64,000 nt of DNA from Polynucleobacter sp. UK-Kesae-W10 (lineage in GTDB: Bacteria; Pseudomonadota; Gammaproteobacteria; Burkholderiales; Burkholderiaceae). The position numbers and the translations under genes are program-made. Of the stretch, positions 25,752 to 35,368 are shown piece by piece; positions within the stretch are counted from its first letter, which is position 1, and the number at the start of each line of letters is the position of its first letter. The DNA is taken from NCBI RefSeq assembly GCF_018881575.1, contig NZ_JACVQB010000001.1, forward strand, positions 420,986-484,985, given 5' to 3'. The notes beneath the pieces are model-generated. The model worked only from the letters and a program-made list of their open reading frames with translations, searched no databases and was not told where the DNA came from.

Positions 25752-26657
25752 ATGACTTCCTCTGCCTCCATCGCTTTGCATACTGATCCTAGTTTATTTC
25801 CAGACTTGGAGGTATATGCCGTTGCTGGTAATCCCATTGGGCACAGTAAATCACCTTTGATTCATCAGCGTTTTGCAGAGCAAGCCCAACAAGCAATGCA
25901 CTATGGCCGCTTACAGCCGGATTTGAATGGGTTTGCAAAGGCTGCCAAAGCCTTCTTTGCTGCTGGTGGCAAAGGTATGAATGTCACAGTGCCCTTTAAG
26001 TTAGATGCCCAAGAGTTTGCGGACGAAGTGAGTGCGCGTGCTCGTTTAGCAGGTGCAGTGAACACGCTTTGGATGCGCGACGGAAAAATTTACGGCGATA
26101 ACACTGATGGTGCAGGTTTAGTGCGCGATCTGTTGGCGCAAGGTATTGCACTTGAGCAGGCACGTATTTTGCTGATTGGTGCTGGCGGAGCCGCGCGTGG
26201 TGTTATTGGACCTTTGCTAGAACAGTCTCCAAAATGTTTAGTCATCGCAAATCGTTCCAGCGCAAAAGCAGATGAATTAGTCAAATTGTTTGCTAACCTT
26301 GCGGCTAGCCAAGAGGTTGCCTTGGAGTCGCGCACGTTGGCTGATTTGGAGGATGTCAGCAAAACGCCTTATCCATTTGACGTGGTGATTAATGCAACTG
26401 CTGCTGGCTTGTCAGGGGAGTCTCCTTTGACCACAAAAGCGGTGAGCAATATTTTCACACCAAGTTCATTTGCTTATGACATGGTTTACGGAAAGACCAC
26501 GGTCTTTATGCAGCAGGCATTGCAACGTGGTGCGCGTATCAGCGATGGTCTTGGCATGCTGGTTGAGCAGGCGGCAGATGCATTTTTGCTTTGGCGTGGC
26601 GCAAAGCTCGCATCTTGCATTGATCCCCGCGCTGTACTGGCTAAATTACGCAGTTAA
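25752..26657 (+). CDS. aroE: Shikimate 5-dehydrogenase
   Basis: NADPH-dependent reduction of 3-dehydroshikimate. The 301-residue protein has AGNPIGHSKSPLIHQ (shikimate site), GMNVTVPFK with the catalytic lysine, the NTDGAGL motif and GAGGAARGV for NADP binding. It lies 48 bases after the TonB-like gene and 17 bases before mtgA. Confidence 0.97.
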   Translation: MTSSASIALHTDPSLFPDLEVYAVAGNPIGHSKSPLIHQRFAEQAQQAMHYGRLQPDLNGFAKAAKAFFAAGGKGMNVTVPFKLDAQEFADEVSARARLAGAVNTLWMRDGKIYGDNTDGAGLVRDLLAQGIALEQARILLIGAGGAARGVIGPLLEQSPKCLVIANRSSAKADELVKLFANLAASQEVALESRTLADLEDVSKTPYPFDVVINATAAGLSGESPLTTKAVSNIFTPSSFAYDMVYGKTTVFMQQALQRGARISDGLGMLVEQAADAFLLWRGAKLASCIDPRAVLAKLRS

Positions 26658-26674
26658 TTGACGAGATCCTGTAG

Positions 26675-27421
26675 ATGCGTTGGCTTCTATATCCCCTGAA
26701 GTGTTTCTTATGTGGGATTGTGGTTATGCAGCTCTACTTTGCTATTCAGATTGCTTTGTGGATTAGCCTAGATCCCAGTAGCACGGCATTTCAGCGGGCT
26801 GAGCATTGGCGTCTTTGTAGTTGGCATTGGTCCTGTGCAGTGGAATCCTCGTGGACGCCTTATAGCAAAATTTCCAATAACCTCAAGCGCGCTGTTCTTG
26901 TTAGCGAGGACGATATTTTCTTTCAGCATAAAGGCGTGCGGGTAGAGGATATGCAAAAGGCTTGGGAAAAGAATCAACAAAAACTACAATCGAGTGGTAA
27001 GCCCAAAACAGCATTGCGAGGTGGCTCAACCATTACCCAGCAATTGGCGAAGAATTTATTTTTATCCTCCGAGCAAAATTATTTTCGCAAAGGGCAAGAG
27101 CTCATCATTACTGGTCTTCTAGAGCTCATCCTATCTAAGCAAAGACTCTATGAGATTTATCTCAATTCAGTAGAGTGGGGCGAGGGCATTTTCGGAATTG
27201 GAGCAGCAGCAAATCATTACTATGCGACCAGTCCTGCAAACTTAGACCGAGATCAAGCCGCTGCCTTGGCTTCCGCTTTACCTGCGCCCAAGTGCTTTGA
27301 TAAGCAACACTATTGTTTAAGAGGTAGTATTAATTACACCGCGCGCCAAGAATTTATTTTGGACAATATGGAGCGCGTCGCTTTAGCGCCCATACCCAAC
27401 CCAAGCAAGAAATCTAAATAG
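26675..27421 (+). CDS. mtgA: Monofunctional biosynthetic peptidoglycan transglycosylase
   Basis: GT51 enzyme that polymerises glycan strands from lipid II in the periplasm. The 248 residues begin with a membrane anchor (about 7-30), followed by the GT51 motifs [12 protein letters not shown] with the catalytic Glu, [16 protein letters not shown] and [16 protein letters not shown]. There is no transpeptidase domain. Its last eight bases overlap the end of the convergent pyrF. Confidence 0.96.
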   Translation: MRWLLYPLKCFLCGIVVMQLYFAIQIALWISLDPSSTAFQRAEHWRLCSWHWSCAVESSWTPYSKISNNLKRAVLVSEDDIFFQHKGVRVEDMQKAWEKNQQKLQSSGKPKTALRGGSTITQQLAKNLFLSSEQNYFRKGQELIITGLLELILSKQRLYEIYLNSVEWGEGIFGIGAAANHYYATSPANLDRDQAAALASALPAPKCFDKQHYCLRGSINYTARQEFILDNMERVALAPIPNPSKKSK

Positions 27422-28253
27422 CGGCCCTCAGGGCATCGCGTGTAGTTTGGGTAACTGCTCTAGCGGCTTGCGCGAAATCATTGCCGGAGCTGGCATACAA
27501 AATCGCGCGAGAAGAGTTGATGATCATGCCGGTGCCTGGTTTTCCCGGAACACTGCCAGCTTTCACTGTGGCCTCGATATCTCCACCTTGAGCCCCGATG
27601 CCAGGAATCAATAGAGGCATCTCACCCACAATTGCTCGCACCTTGGCAATTTCCTCTGGAAAGGTTGCTCCCACCACAAGCCCAATTTGACTGGATGCAT
27701 TCCATTGGGTAGCTGCCAGTTTCGCAACATGTAAGTAGAGCGGTTCGCCACTTGGAGCAATATTGAGAAATTGCAAATCCGAGCCGCCAGGATTAGAGGT
27801 GCGACAGAGAACAATGACGCCTTTACCTGAATGTTTGAGGTAAGGCTCAATGGTATCAAAGCCCATATAGGGATTGACGGTAATAGCATCCGCACCATAG
27901 CGTTCAAAAGCCTCTAGAGCGTAGTGGTCGGCTGTGCTGCCGATGTCCCCCCGCTTGGAATCGAGGATGACCGGGATATGGGGATACCGATCTTTGAGGT
28001 GACGGATCAATTTCTCCAGTTGGGCTTCGGCTCTTTGTGAGGCAAAGTAGGCGAACTGGGGTTTAAAGGCGCAAACCAAATCCGCAGTGGCATCAGCGAT
28101 ATCACGGCAGAATTCAAAGATTCCTTCAGGCCTACCTTGTAGGGGTGTGGGTAGACGCTGAGGATCTGGGTCAAATCCTACGCACAGCATGCTGCCTTGG
28201 GAAGCCCATGCAGACTGGAGTTGCTGGTTAAAGGTATTTGAGCGTGAGTTCAT
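27414..28253 (-). CDS. pyrF: Orotidine 5'-phosphate decarboxylase, type 2
   Basis: Final step of UMP synthesis. At 279 residues it belongs to the longer type 2 subfamily, with [11 protein letters not shown] near the N-terminus and the catalytic DSKRGDIG (D98, K100, D103). The C-terminal phosphate-binding part includes [17 protein letters not shown]. It is convergent with mtgA and divergent from corA with 73 bases between the starts. Confidence 0.95.
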   Translation of the reverse strand: MNSRSNTFNQQLQSAWASQGSMLCVGFDPDPQRLPTPLQGRPEGIFEFCRDIADATADLVCAFKPQFAYFASQRAEAQLEKLIRHLKDRYPHIPVILDSKRGDIGSTADHYALEAFERYGADAITVNPYMGFDTIEPYLKHSGKGVIVLCRTSNPGGSDLQFLNIAPSGEPLYLHVAKLAATQWNASSQIGLVVGATFPEEIAKVRAIVGEMPLLIPGIGAQGGDIEATVKAGSVPGKPGTGMIINSSRAILYASSGNDFAQAARAVTQTTRDALRAAI

Positions 28254-28326
28254 TGGATTTGGCTTATTTTAGTGAAACTGACATGTTCTATAGGATAAAC
28301 TAGCGCACATTCCTAAGGAGTTCACC

Positions 28327-29292
28327 ATGATCAACTTGTTCGTCCTGCAAAATGGCCGCCTCTCTCAAGAGCAAGTAGAAGATCGCAATGAATTATTGCA
28401 ATACGCCAATCCTATCTGGATTGACGTAGTTGATCCAGAGGAAGAAGAGCTTATTTGGATTAAAGAGGCGTTTGGCGTGCTTTTGCCCGAGTTGGATGAC
28501 TTGGGTGACCTAGAAGCTTCCGCGCGTTATTTTGAGGCCGATGATGGCCACCTCCATATTCGTACTGATTTCTTATTGGATGAGGAAGAAACCTCTCGTA
28601 ACGTACGAGTTGCATTTGTGCTCACCAAGCAAGTCTTGTTTTCGATCCATGACGAAGATTTACCAGTATTCCGTTTGGTGCGCTTGCGGGCGCGCTTGCG
28701 TCCGGGATCAGTCAGTAATGCAAAAGATGTGTTGCTCGATTTGTATTCAACCGACGCTGAATATTCTGCTGATGCTTTGGAAGAGGTTTATGAAAACCTG
28801 GAGCAGGCTGGAAAACGTGTTTTGCAAGACGACATTAATGATGCTGATGCTGAGCAAGTGCTCGAGACAATTGCAAAAGAGGAAGACACGAATGGGCGTA
28901 TTCGTCGCAATGTGATGGATACCCGCCGAGCCTTATCTTTCCTGATGCGTAGCAAGCTCTTGTCGGATGAGCAACAAGAAGAGGCGCGTCAAATTTTGCG
29001 CGATATTGATTCTCTAGAAAACCATACTGCATTCCTGTTTGATAAGATCAACTTCTTAATGGATGCAACGGTCGGTTTTATTAATTTGAATCAGTCCAAA
29101 ATTATTAAGATCTTCTCGGTGGTATCTGTCGCCTTAATGCCGCCAACCTTGCTGGCAAGCGTATGGGGCATGAACTATAAACACATGCCAGAGCTAGATG
29201 CGACTTGGGGTTATCCAATGGCCATCATTGCGATGGTGATTTCCGCCATCATCCCGCTGTGGTACTTCCATCACAAAGGCTGGATGAAATAA
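28327..29292 (+). CDS. corA: CorA-family magnesium/cobalt transporter
   Basis: A homopentameric inner-membrane Mg2+ channel family. The 321-residue protein has a long acidic cytoplasmic domain and two C-terminal membrane helices, with the signature GMNYKHMPEL between them. The first helix starts near SVVSVALMPPTLLAS and the second near PMAIIAMVISAIIPLW. AAGGAG precedes the ATG. It is convergent with pncC, whose stop is one base away. Confidence 0.95.
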   Translation: MINLFVLQNGRLSQEQVEDRNELLQYANPIWIDVVDPEEEELIWIKEAFGVLLPELDDLGDLEASARYFEADDGHLHIRTDFLLDEEETSRNVRVAFVLTKQVLFSIHDEDLPVFRLVRLRARLRPGSVSNAKDVLLDLYSTDAEYSADALEEVYENLEQAGKRVLQDDINDADAEQVLETIAKEEDTNGRIRRNVMDTRRALSFLMRSKLLSDEQQEEARQILRDIDSLENHTAFLFDKINFLMDATVGFINLNQSKIIKIFSVVSVALMPPTLLASVWGMNYKHMPELDATWGYPMAIIAMVISAIIPLWYFHHKGWMK

Positions 29293-29293
29293 T

Positions 29294-29791
29294 TTAGTCT
29301 TCGAGAAGCTTTGCCAATTCAGACAGTACGTATTGGCAAGCCTGCTCGCGAATCGCTTGGCGATCTCCTACAAAGTGCATTGTTTTGCTGAGTACTCTGT
29401 TTTCGCCCGCATCATTTTGAATAGCCCAAGCAAAACAGACGGTACCCACCGGTTTTTCTGCTGACCCACCGCTTGGGCCAGCAATGCCCGTGATGGAAAT
29501 GGCCGCATTCACCCCGGCATTGAGTTGAGCCCCTTTAGCCATGGCTTGGGCTACTTGCTCGCTAACAGCCCCAACAGATTCAATCAGCTCGACTGGTACG
29601 CCCAAACTATCTGCTTTGGCTTCGTTGCTGTAGGTGATAAAGCCACGCTCAAACCAATCGCTTGATCCCGGTAGTTCAGTGAGTGCTGCGCAGACTAGTC
29701 CACCGGTACAGGATTCAGCTGCTGCCATCTGCCAATGTTTAGCGCGCAGAATTTCCGCTAAGGTTTTGACGGTATCCATAGAAGTCATCAT
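29294..29791 (-). CDS. pncC: CinA-family nicotinamide-nucleotide amidohydrolase
   Basis: Converts NMN to nicotinate mononucleotide in NAD recycling. This is the stand-alone C-terminal CinA domain with AAESCTGGLVCAALT, GFITYSNEAK and ITGIAGPSGGSAEKPVGTV. I use the ATG at 29791, which forms an ATGA overlap with the pgpA stop, instead of an upstream TTG. The product has 165 residues, typical for the family. It is last in thiL-pgpA-pncC. Confidence 0.94.
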   Translation of the reverse strand: MMTSMDTVKTLAEILRAKHWQMAAAESCTGGLVCAALTELPGSSDWFERGFITYSNEAKADSLGVPVELIESVGAVSEQVAQAMAKGAQLNAGVNAAISITGIAGPSGGSAEKPVGTVCFAWAIQNDAGENRVLSKTMHFVGDRQAIREQACQYVLSELAKLLED

Positions 29792-30360
29792 GCGCCCCAA
29801 CCCAGTTGTTGCATCAGCACTTGCGCGATCGCGATGAGCAAGAGCGTGAAAAATGCTGCCGCAAGATCGTCAACCACTATGCCAAATCCACGCCACAGTA
29901 TTTGGAGCAGACTCGATGGGGTATTGGCACCCTCTTGTTTTTTAAAATGGCGATCAATTATGCCAATCGGGCCTGGCTTTAGAGCATCAAAAAAACGAAA
30001 GAGCAAAAAGGCAGAGACTTGCAACCAAATGCTGGATGGTGTGATGAAGACAAGTACTAGCCAAAATGCAACCATCTCGTCCCAAACAATGCCACCAAAA
30101 TCTTTTTTCCCCAATTCTTCACTGACATGTCCGCAGATCCAGCAGCCCAAGAAAATGCCGCCGCCGATGATCCACACAAAATCTTCCGTACTTAAAAAAT
30201 ATTCGCCAATCAAAAATGCTGCCCAGGCCCAGAGGGTACCAGCTGTACCAGGTGCGACGGGGCTTAGACCACTACCAAAGCCAAACGCCAGGGTACGGCT
30301 GGCTGTTTGAAACATCCACTTTAGGTTTGGCTGGGTTTCGATAGGGGCGTTGGTAGTCAT
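29788..30360 (-). CDS. pgpA: Phosphatidylglycerophosphatase A
   Basis: Dephosphorylates phosphatidylglycerol phosphate in the inner membrane. The 190-residue protein has several hydrophobic helices and the family signatures GFGSGLSPVAPGTAGTLWAW, DEMVAFWLVL and FFDALKPGPIG. Both ends overlap neighbours by four bases (ATGA with thiL before it and pncC after it), indicating translational coupling. Confidence 0.95.
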   Translation of the reverse strand: MTTNAPIETQPNLKWMFQTASRTLAFGFGSGLSPVAPGTAGTLWAWAAFLIGEYFLSTEDFVWIIGGGIFLGCWICGHVSEELGKKDFGGIVWDEMVAFWLVLVFITPSSIWLQVSAFLLFRFFDALKPGPIGIIDRHFKKQEGANTPSSLLQILWRGFGIVVDDLAAAFFTLLLIAIAQVLMQQLGWGA

Positions 30361-31367
30361 TTTGCAAAGTGATCAAATGATTTCATGAGGGCAGCTGTCT
30401 CAGATTCGCTTAAGTAATGATCGTCATTCTTCATGAGGCGCACCTGAGGCAGATGATGTCGTTTTGGGGTAATGCTACCAATACAAGTGAGTGCAAGATG
30501 GATGGATTGACTAATTGCGAGGATGGCGCCCCGTTGATTTTTGGGTGCAGTAAAACACAGCTCATAATCATCACCACCGCTAGCAGCAAACAAATCTTGA
30601 ATGGCAACACTTTGTTTTTGTAAAACACTCGATTTGGGGAGAAGGTCTAAAGCGATTTCTGCATCGACTTGAGATTGATCTAGGACGTGTTGCAGATCAC
30701 CCAAGAGACCATCGGAAATATCTAAAGCAGCCGTGGCGATTCCTCTGAGCTGGAGCCCAAGTTCAATCCGCGGAGTGGGTTGATGCATGCGGTGACCAAT
30801 GTCTTGTAGATCGTTTTCTGACAAAGAAAGTTCATGACGCAGTGCAGCAAGAGTGAGCCTGGCATCCCCTAATGAACCGGAGACCCAAACATCATCTTCG
30901 GGTTTTGCCCCTGATCTGCGAATGGATTTTCCACTCGGTACCGAGCCAATCGCGGTAATAGAGAGTGTGAGTGGGCCGGCGGTAGTATCGCCACCAATAA
31001 GGGGGCATGAATACTGATTTGCAAGGCTAAATAAGCCCTTGGAGAAGCTTTCTAGCCACTGGGTATCAGTTTGAGGAAGTGCAATTGCTAAGGTGAATCC
31101 GAGCGGTTTGGCCCCCATGGCAGCTAAGTCTGAAAGATTGACTGCTAGGGCTTTACGGCCTAGTGCTTCGGGATCTGTGCCAGCGAAAAAATGCCTGCCT
31201 TCCACCAACATATCGGTGGTGATGGCCATTTCTTCGCCAGGATTTGGATTTAGGAGTGCACAGTCATCTCCTATCCCCAGGCTAATCGCTGGATTGGGGT
31301 GAGAGCCTGTTTTGAAAAAACGTTCAATCAGGTCAAATTCGCCTAGAGGGTTGCTGTGAGATTGCAT
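30357..31367 (-). CDS. thiL: Thiamine-monophosphate kinase
   Basis: Makes thiamine pyrophosphate from thiamine monophosphate with ATP. The 336 residues show GEFDLIERFF, the Mg-binding GIGDDCALL, AVNLSDLAAMGAKPLG, IGGDTTAGP and ALDISDGLLGDL, all typical of the PurM-like fold. It is first of a coupled thiL-pgpA-pncC set and divergent from maeB with 93 bases between the starts. Confidence 0.96.
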   Translation of the reverse strand: MQSHSNPLGEFDLIERFFKTGSHPNPAISLGIGDDCALLNPNPGEEMAITTDMLVEGRHFFAGTDPEALGRKALAVNLSDLAAMGAKPLGFTLAIALPQTDTQWLESFSKGLFSLANQYSCPLIGGDTTAGPLTLSITAIGSVPSGKSIRRSGAKPEDDVWVSGSLGDARLTLAALRHELSLSENDLQDIGHRMHQPTPRIELGLQLRGIATAALDISDGLLGDLQHVLDQSQVDAEIALDLLPKSSVLQKQSVAIQDLFAASGGDDYELCFTAPKNQRGAILAISQSIHLALTCIGSITPKRHHLPQVRLMKNDDHYLSESETAALMKSFDHFAK

Positions 31368-31460
31368 ACCCCATTTTATGGCTCTTGGGATCCCAATGTC
31401 TGAGAGGAATAGAATAAATGTCTTATAAGTCTTAGATAAAACGAATTAGCGAGCGAGTGA

Positions 31461-33782
31461 ATGAGCAAAGAGAATAGTAAAGAACAGCAAATTGCAGCCC
31501 TCAGAGAGGCCGCCCTTCAGTATCACGAGTTTCCTGTTCCTGGAAAAATCGAAATTGCGCCAACTAAGCAATTAACAAACCAGCGCGATTTAGCGCTTGC
31601 TTATACCCCCGGTGTTGCAGCGCCTTGCGAAGAGATTGTTAAAGATCCAGCTAACGCATTTAAGTACACTGCTCGTGGAAATTTAGTCGGTGTGATTACA
31701 AACGGCACTGCTGTGCTCGGTTTAGGAAATATTGGTCCATTGGCAAGTAAGCCGGTGATGGAAGGTAAGGCAGTTCTCTTTAAGAAATTTGCAGGCATTG
31801 ATGTTTTCGATATTGAAGTCAATGAAAACGATCCCGATAAATTAGTGGAAATTATTGCCGCACTTGAACCCACTTTTGGCGGTATTAATTTAGAAGATAT
31901 TAAAGCGCCAGACTGTTTCGTTGTAGAGCGTAAGTTGCAAGCGCGCATGAAGATTCCAGTCTTTCATGATGATCAACACGGTACAGCGATTGTGGTTGCA
32001 GCCGCCATCCTTAATGGTTTAAAGGTCGTTGGTAAAGAGGTTGGTGATGTAAAGCTGGTGACCTCTGGTGCTGGTGCAGCTGCTTTAGCTTGCTTGGATT
32101 TATTAGTCGATTTAGGTATTGCGCGTAAAAATATCTGGGTAACAGATTTAGCTGGTGTTGCCTATAAGGGCCGCAAAGAATTGATGGATCCCGAGAAAGA
32201 GCCATTCTGTCAGGAAACCGATTTGCGCACTTTGGATGAGGTGATTGCAGGAGCCGATATTTTCTTGGGCTTATCTGCTGGCGGCGTCTTGAAGCAAGAC
32301 ATGGTGAAAAAAATGGCAGACAAGCCATTGATCTACGCCTTGGCAAATCCCACTCCAGAAATTTTGCCGGAAGAGGTCAAAGCAGTTCGCCCAGATGCGG
32401 TGATGGCTACGGGCCGCACTGATTATCCAAATCAAGTGAACAACGTTTTGTGTTTCCCATTTATTTTCCGTGGTGCTCTAGATGTTGGTGCTACGACCAT
32501 CACGCGTGGCATGGAAGTCGCTGCCGTGAAGGCGGTTGCGGAGCTGGCGCAAGCAGAGCAAAGCGAAGTAGTGACTTCAGTCTATGGAATAGAAAACCTA
32601 TCCTTTGGCCCTGAATACTTGATTCCAAAGCCGTTTGATCCTCGTTTAATTACCGTGATTGCTCCGGCTGTTGCAAAAGCAGCAATGGATGATGGTGTTG
32701 CTTCTCGCCCAATTAAAGATTTCGATGCCTATCGCAATCAATTGCAACAATTTGTGTACCACTCTGGTACTTTGATGAAGCCACTCTTCAGTATTGCGAA
32801 GAGAGTCCCTGCAAATCAAAAACGCATTGTGTTTGCTGAAGGCGAAGATGAGCGCGTCTTGCGTGCGGTCCAGATCATTCTTGATGAACATCTAGCAACC
32901 CCAATTCTGATTGGCCGCCCAGCAGTGATTGAGCATCGCATTGAAAAATTTGGCCTGCGTATGAAAGCGGGTGATGACTTTGAGATCGTTAATCCCGAGA
33001 ACGATTCTCGCTTCCGTGACTTCTGGCAAACCTACCTCGGACTCACAGAGCGTAAGGGCGTCACCCAATCATTCGCTAAGCTGGAAGTACGTCGCCGCAA
33101 TAGTTTGATCGGCAGCCTCTTGATTCAAAAGGGCATGGCTGATGGCATGATTTCTGGCACGGTAGGCAATTTAGCTACGCACCTCAAGTATGTCGATGAA
33201 GTGATTGGCCGTGAGCCGGGTGCTAATGTTTATGGCGCAATGTCTGGTTTGATTCTTCCAGGTCGCCAAGTGTTCTTAGTCGACACTCACATCAACATTG
33301 ATCCAACTGCAGAGCAATTGGCCGAGTTAACTTTGATGGCTGCTAGCGAAATGCGTAAATTGGGACTCGTTCCTAAAGTTGCGCTCTTATCGCACTCAAA
33401 CTTTGGCTCAAGTAATGCCCCATCGGCAGTCAAGATGCGTGAAGTGTTGGCTTTATTGAAAAATACCGATCCAACCCTCGAGGTGGATGGTGAGATGCAT
33501 GGTGATAGCGCATTGGACGCAAGTATTCGTGAAGGTGCCGTATCTTCATCCTCCCTGAAGGGTGATGCCAACTTATTGGTATTGCCGAATATTGATGCGG
33601 CCAACATTTCCTACAACTTGTTAAAAACTGCTGCAGGAAATGGAATTGCGATTGGGCCACTCCTTTTGGGCGTTGCTAAACCAATTCATATTTTGACTCC
33701 GGCTGCGACTGTTCGCCGGATTGTGAATGTGACGACTTTGGCCGTTGTTGAGGCTGCAAGCAACGCCAGAGGCATTTCTTAA
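31461..33782 (+). CDS. maeB: NADP-dependent malic enzyme with phosphotransacetylase-like domain
   Basis: Oxidatively decarboxylates malate to pyruvate. Residues 1 to about 430 form the malic-enzyme part ([43 protein letters not shown]). From about 435 to the end is a phosphate acetyltransferase-like domain ([26 protein letters not shown]), which in MaeB enzymes is regulatory. The 773-residue length is normal for this hybrid. Two inverted repeats follow the stop. Confidence 0.96.
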   Translation: MSKENSKEQQIAALREAALQYHEFPVPGKIEIAPTKQLTNQRDLALAYTPGVAAPCEEIVKDPANAFKYTARGNLVGVITNGTAVLGLGNIGPLASKPVMEGKAVLFKKFAGIDVFDIEVNENDPDKLVEIIAALEPTFGGINLEDIKAPDCFVVERKLQARMKIPVFHDDQHGTAIVVAAAILNGLKVVGKEVGDVKLVTSGAGAAALACLDLLVDLGIARKNIWVTDLAGVAYKGRKELMDPEKEPFCQETDLRTLDEVIAGADIFLGLSAGGVLKQDMVKKMADKPLIYALANPTPEILPEEVKAVRPDAVMATGRTDYPNQVNNVLCFPFIFRGALDVGATTITRGMEVAAVKAVAELAQAEQSEVVTSVYGIENLSFGPEYLIPKPFDPRLITVIAPAVAKAAMDDGVASRPIKDFDAYRNQLQQFVYHSGTLMKPLFSIAKRVPANQKRIVFAEGEDERVLRAVQIILDEHLATPILIGRPAVIEHRIEKFGLRMKAGDDFEIVNPENDSRFRDFWQTYLGLTERKGVTQSFAKLEVRRRNSLIGSLLIQKGMADGMISGTVGNLATHLKYVDEVIGREPGANVYGAMSGLILPGRQVFLVDTHINIDPTAEQLAELTLMAASEMRKLGLVPKVALLSHSNFGSSNAPSAVKMREVLALLKNTDPTLEVDGEMHGDSALDASIREGAVSSSSLKGDANLLVLPNIDAANISYNLLKTAAGNGIAIGPLLLGVAKPIHILTPAATVRRIVNVTTLAVVEAASNARGIS

Positions 33783-33790
33783 GTCCTGTT

Positions 33791-33824
33791 AATTTCTGTA
33801 AGTTAGTAATAACTTACAGAAATT
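33791..33824. repeat. 15-bp perfect hairpin with GTAA loop after maeB
   Basis: AATTTCTGTAAGTTA (33791-33805) pairs fully with TAACTTACAGAAATT (33810-33824) around GTAA, a GNRA-type tetraloop in RNA. It lacks a following T run on the plus strand, so it is either a poor terminator or an mRNA 3'-end stabiliser. Confidence 0.6.
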
Positions 33825-33829
33825 ATTCC

Positions 33830-33852
33830 TATATAAATCAATGATTTATATA
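33830..33852. promoter_or_regulatory. 23-bp palindrome upstream of the barstar-family gene
   Basis: TATATAAATCA and TGATTTATATA flank a central A, with every base paired. The central 13 bases are identical to the palindrome between rppH and proS at 4809-4821. It lies 58 bases before the start at 33911 and could be an operator. Confidence 0.45.
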
Positions 33853-33910
33853 AAATGCACTGTATTTGGGCTTGATTTGATGGCGTGTTAAGGGTAACCT
33901 AGCACCCATC

Positions 33911-34531
33911 ATGAATAATCGCTCTGAAAACACCAATACAGCCAGCTTCGATGAACATAGCCGCGCTGAAAGTTGGGACAGCAATGATCGTCTAGAAACC
34001 GAATCTTCCGCTGCCAACGTTTACGCTCAGGGCGGTTTATCTCGTTTACAAACCTATGCAGCAAATCAAGTTTCGGGGAAAAAAGTGACAGCTTCTTGGC
34101 GTGCCGCTTTGGCCGTTCGCGATGCCGGACCGCCGGCTATGTTGCGCAGTGTGCGCACGAACATCGTGCAATCAATCCGTGCTTTCCGTACTCCAGACTT
34201 ACAGGAGGCGGCTACTGAGCTAGGTCAGCATTTTATTTATGCCAATTGCGTGAATGCAACGACTAAGGGCGAGGTTTTGGAGGCGATTGCGATTGCTTAC
34301 TCCTTTACTAAGCAGCAAGCTAAAAACTTTGATCCACTTTTAGATGCCCTCACAACTACTACTGATAAGGCGGGTCAACAGCCTGGATTTGTTGTTGTGC
34401 TCGAAGGTTTGCCTTGCACTCAGAAGTTTGACAAGGAAGCACGCGAAACATTGTTGGATGTTTTCCGTGATGCTGTAGATTACTGGGCTGAGCGTCGCAC
34501 ACCCTATCGTGTGTTCTACTCTTTTGCTTAA
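33911..34531 (+). CDS. Barstar-family protein
   Basis: A 206-residue protein whose C-terminal ~90 residues resemble barstar, the intracellular inhibitor of barnase-type RNases: FVVVLEGLPCTQKFDKEA, then DVFRDAVDYWAERRTPYRVFYSF. The first 110 residues are a hydrophilic N-terminal region with no recognised domain. No barnase-like RNase is encoded in this window. The copy beside maeB and rsmE appears to be conserved in Burkholderiales, which argues against a simple toxin-antitoxin pair; its real partner is unknown. Confidence 0.75.
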   Translation: MNNRSENTNTASFDEHSRAESWDSNDRLETESSAANVYAQGGLSRLQTYAANQVSGKKVTASWRAALAVRDAGPPAMLRSVRTNIVQSIRAFRTPDLQEAATELGQHFIYANCVNATTKGEVLEAIAIAYSFTKQQAKNFDPLLDALTTTTDKAGQQPGFVVVLEGLPCTQKFDKEARETLLDVFRDAVDYWAERRTPYRVFYSFA

Positions 34532-34554
34532 GTCTTAAGACTCGCAGTCCCTCT

Positions 34555-34579
34555 AAATCGCCTCTATCTGAGGCGATTT
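34555..34579. terminator. Bidirectional terminator between barstar gene and rsmE
   Basis: AAATCGCCTC / GAGGCGATTT (34555-34564 and 34570-34579) with a 5-base loop lies between convergent genes and overlaps the rsmE stop codon. The A/T ends provide a short T run on either strand. Confidence 0.75.
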
Positions 34580-35325
34580 TGCATTTCAGGATTCCAGATG
34601 CTGTGTACTGCTGTAATGGCGACCACGCCAGCAGTTTCAGTGCGCAGCACTCTCTCCCCGAGGGACACCAGTTGGTAGCCAGCAGCCTGTGCTTGCGCCT
34701 CTTCTTCGGGTGAATGGCCGCCTTCGGGTCCAATCATCAGAACGATGTCTTGAGGATCGGATTGGATTAATACTGAATACATACTTTTTGTAGCATCTGG
34801 ACTGAGGAGTAGTTTGAGTCCTGGTTTGGTGGTTTCTTTGAGGTAGGCCTCAAAAGTTTGAATCGGTTCCAATTTAGCCAGAACAGTTCGATCACATTGT
34901 TCGCACGCTGCCTGAATAATTCCTTCCCAGTGCGCAAGTCGTTTTTGCGCTCGTTCCTGGTCGCTGGAGCGGGTTAATTTCAGAATAGAGCGTTCGCACT
35001 GCATCGGTGCAATGATTTGAGCGCCGGTTTCCACAGCTTTTTCCACAATCCAATCCATTTTGTCGCCGCCAGCAAGTCCTTGAGCCAAAGTGATTGCATA
35101 AGGGGTCTCTCGATGGATATCTGTGCGGATATTGCTCAGTTGGGCCAAACCGCTTTTTCCGCTCAAAGAGAGGAGCTCGGCATGGGCAACCTGGCCTTTT
35201 CCATCAAATACGGGGAATGATTCCCCGGCTTGAATACGCCTAACGCGCAAATGATGGGCTACCTCGGGAGTGAGGGCTGTTGGCTTTTGGGACTCCCATG
35301 GTCCGGGAAGATAAAATTGAGGCAT
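34564..35325 (-). CDS. rsmE: 16S rRNA m3U1498 methyltransferase
   Basis: SPOUT-family enzyme methylating U1498 of 16S rRNA. The 253-residue product starts MPQFYLPGPWES. It has the N-terminal PUA-like part (HHLRVRRIQAGE) and the C-terminal knotted SAM site (MIGPEGGHSPEEE and LGERVLRTETAGV). I use the ATG at 35325 over a GTG at 35361 because it gives the family N-terminus. It is divergent from tkt with 43 bases between the starts. Confidence 0.95.
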   Translation of the reverse strand: MPQFYLPGPWESQKPTALTPEVAHHLRVRRIQAGESFPVFDGKGQVAHAELLSLSGKSGLAQLSNIRTDIHRETPYAITLAQGLAGGDKMDWIVEKAVETGAQIIAPMQCERSILKLTRSSDQERAQKRLAHWEGIIQAACEQCDRTVLAKLEPIQTFEAYLKETTKPGLKLLLSPDATKSMYSVLIQSDPQDIVLMIGPEGGHSPEEEAQAQAAGYQLVSLGERVLRTETAGVVAITAVHSIWNPEMQNRLR

Positions 35326-35368
35326 TACTGAAATATAGTCAATTAATTTTCCAGAGACCACTTTTACG

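Noticed and set aside
31385-31396. 12-bp palindrome TTGGGATCCCAA between thiL and maeB
   Set aside because: Single occurrence, no known regulator pattern, and short enough to arise by chance.
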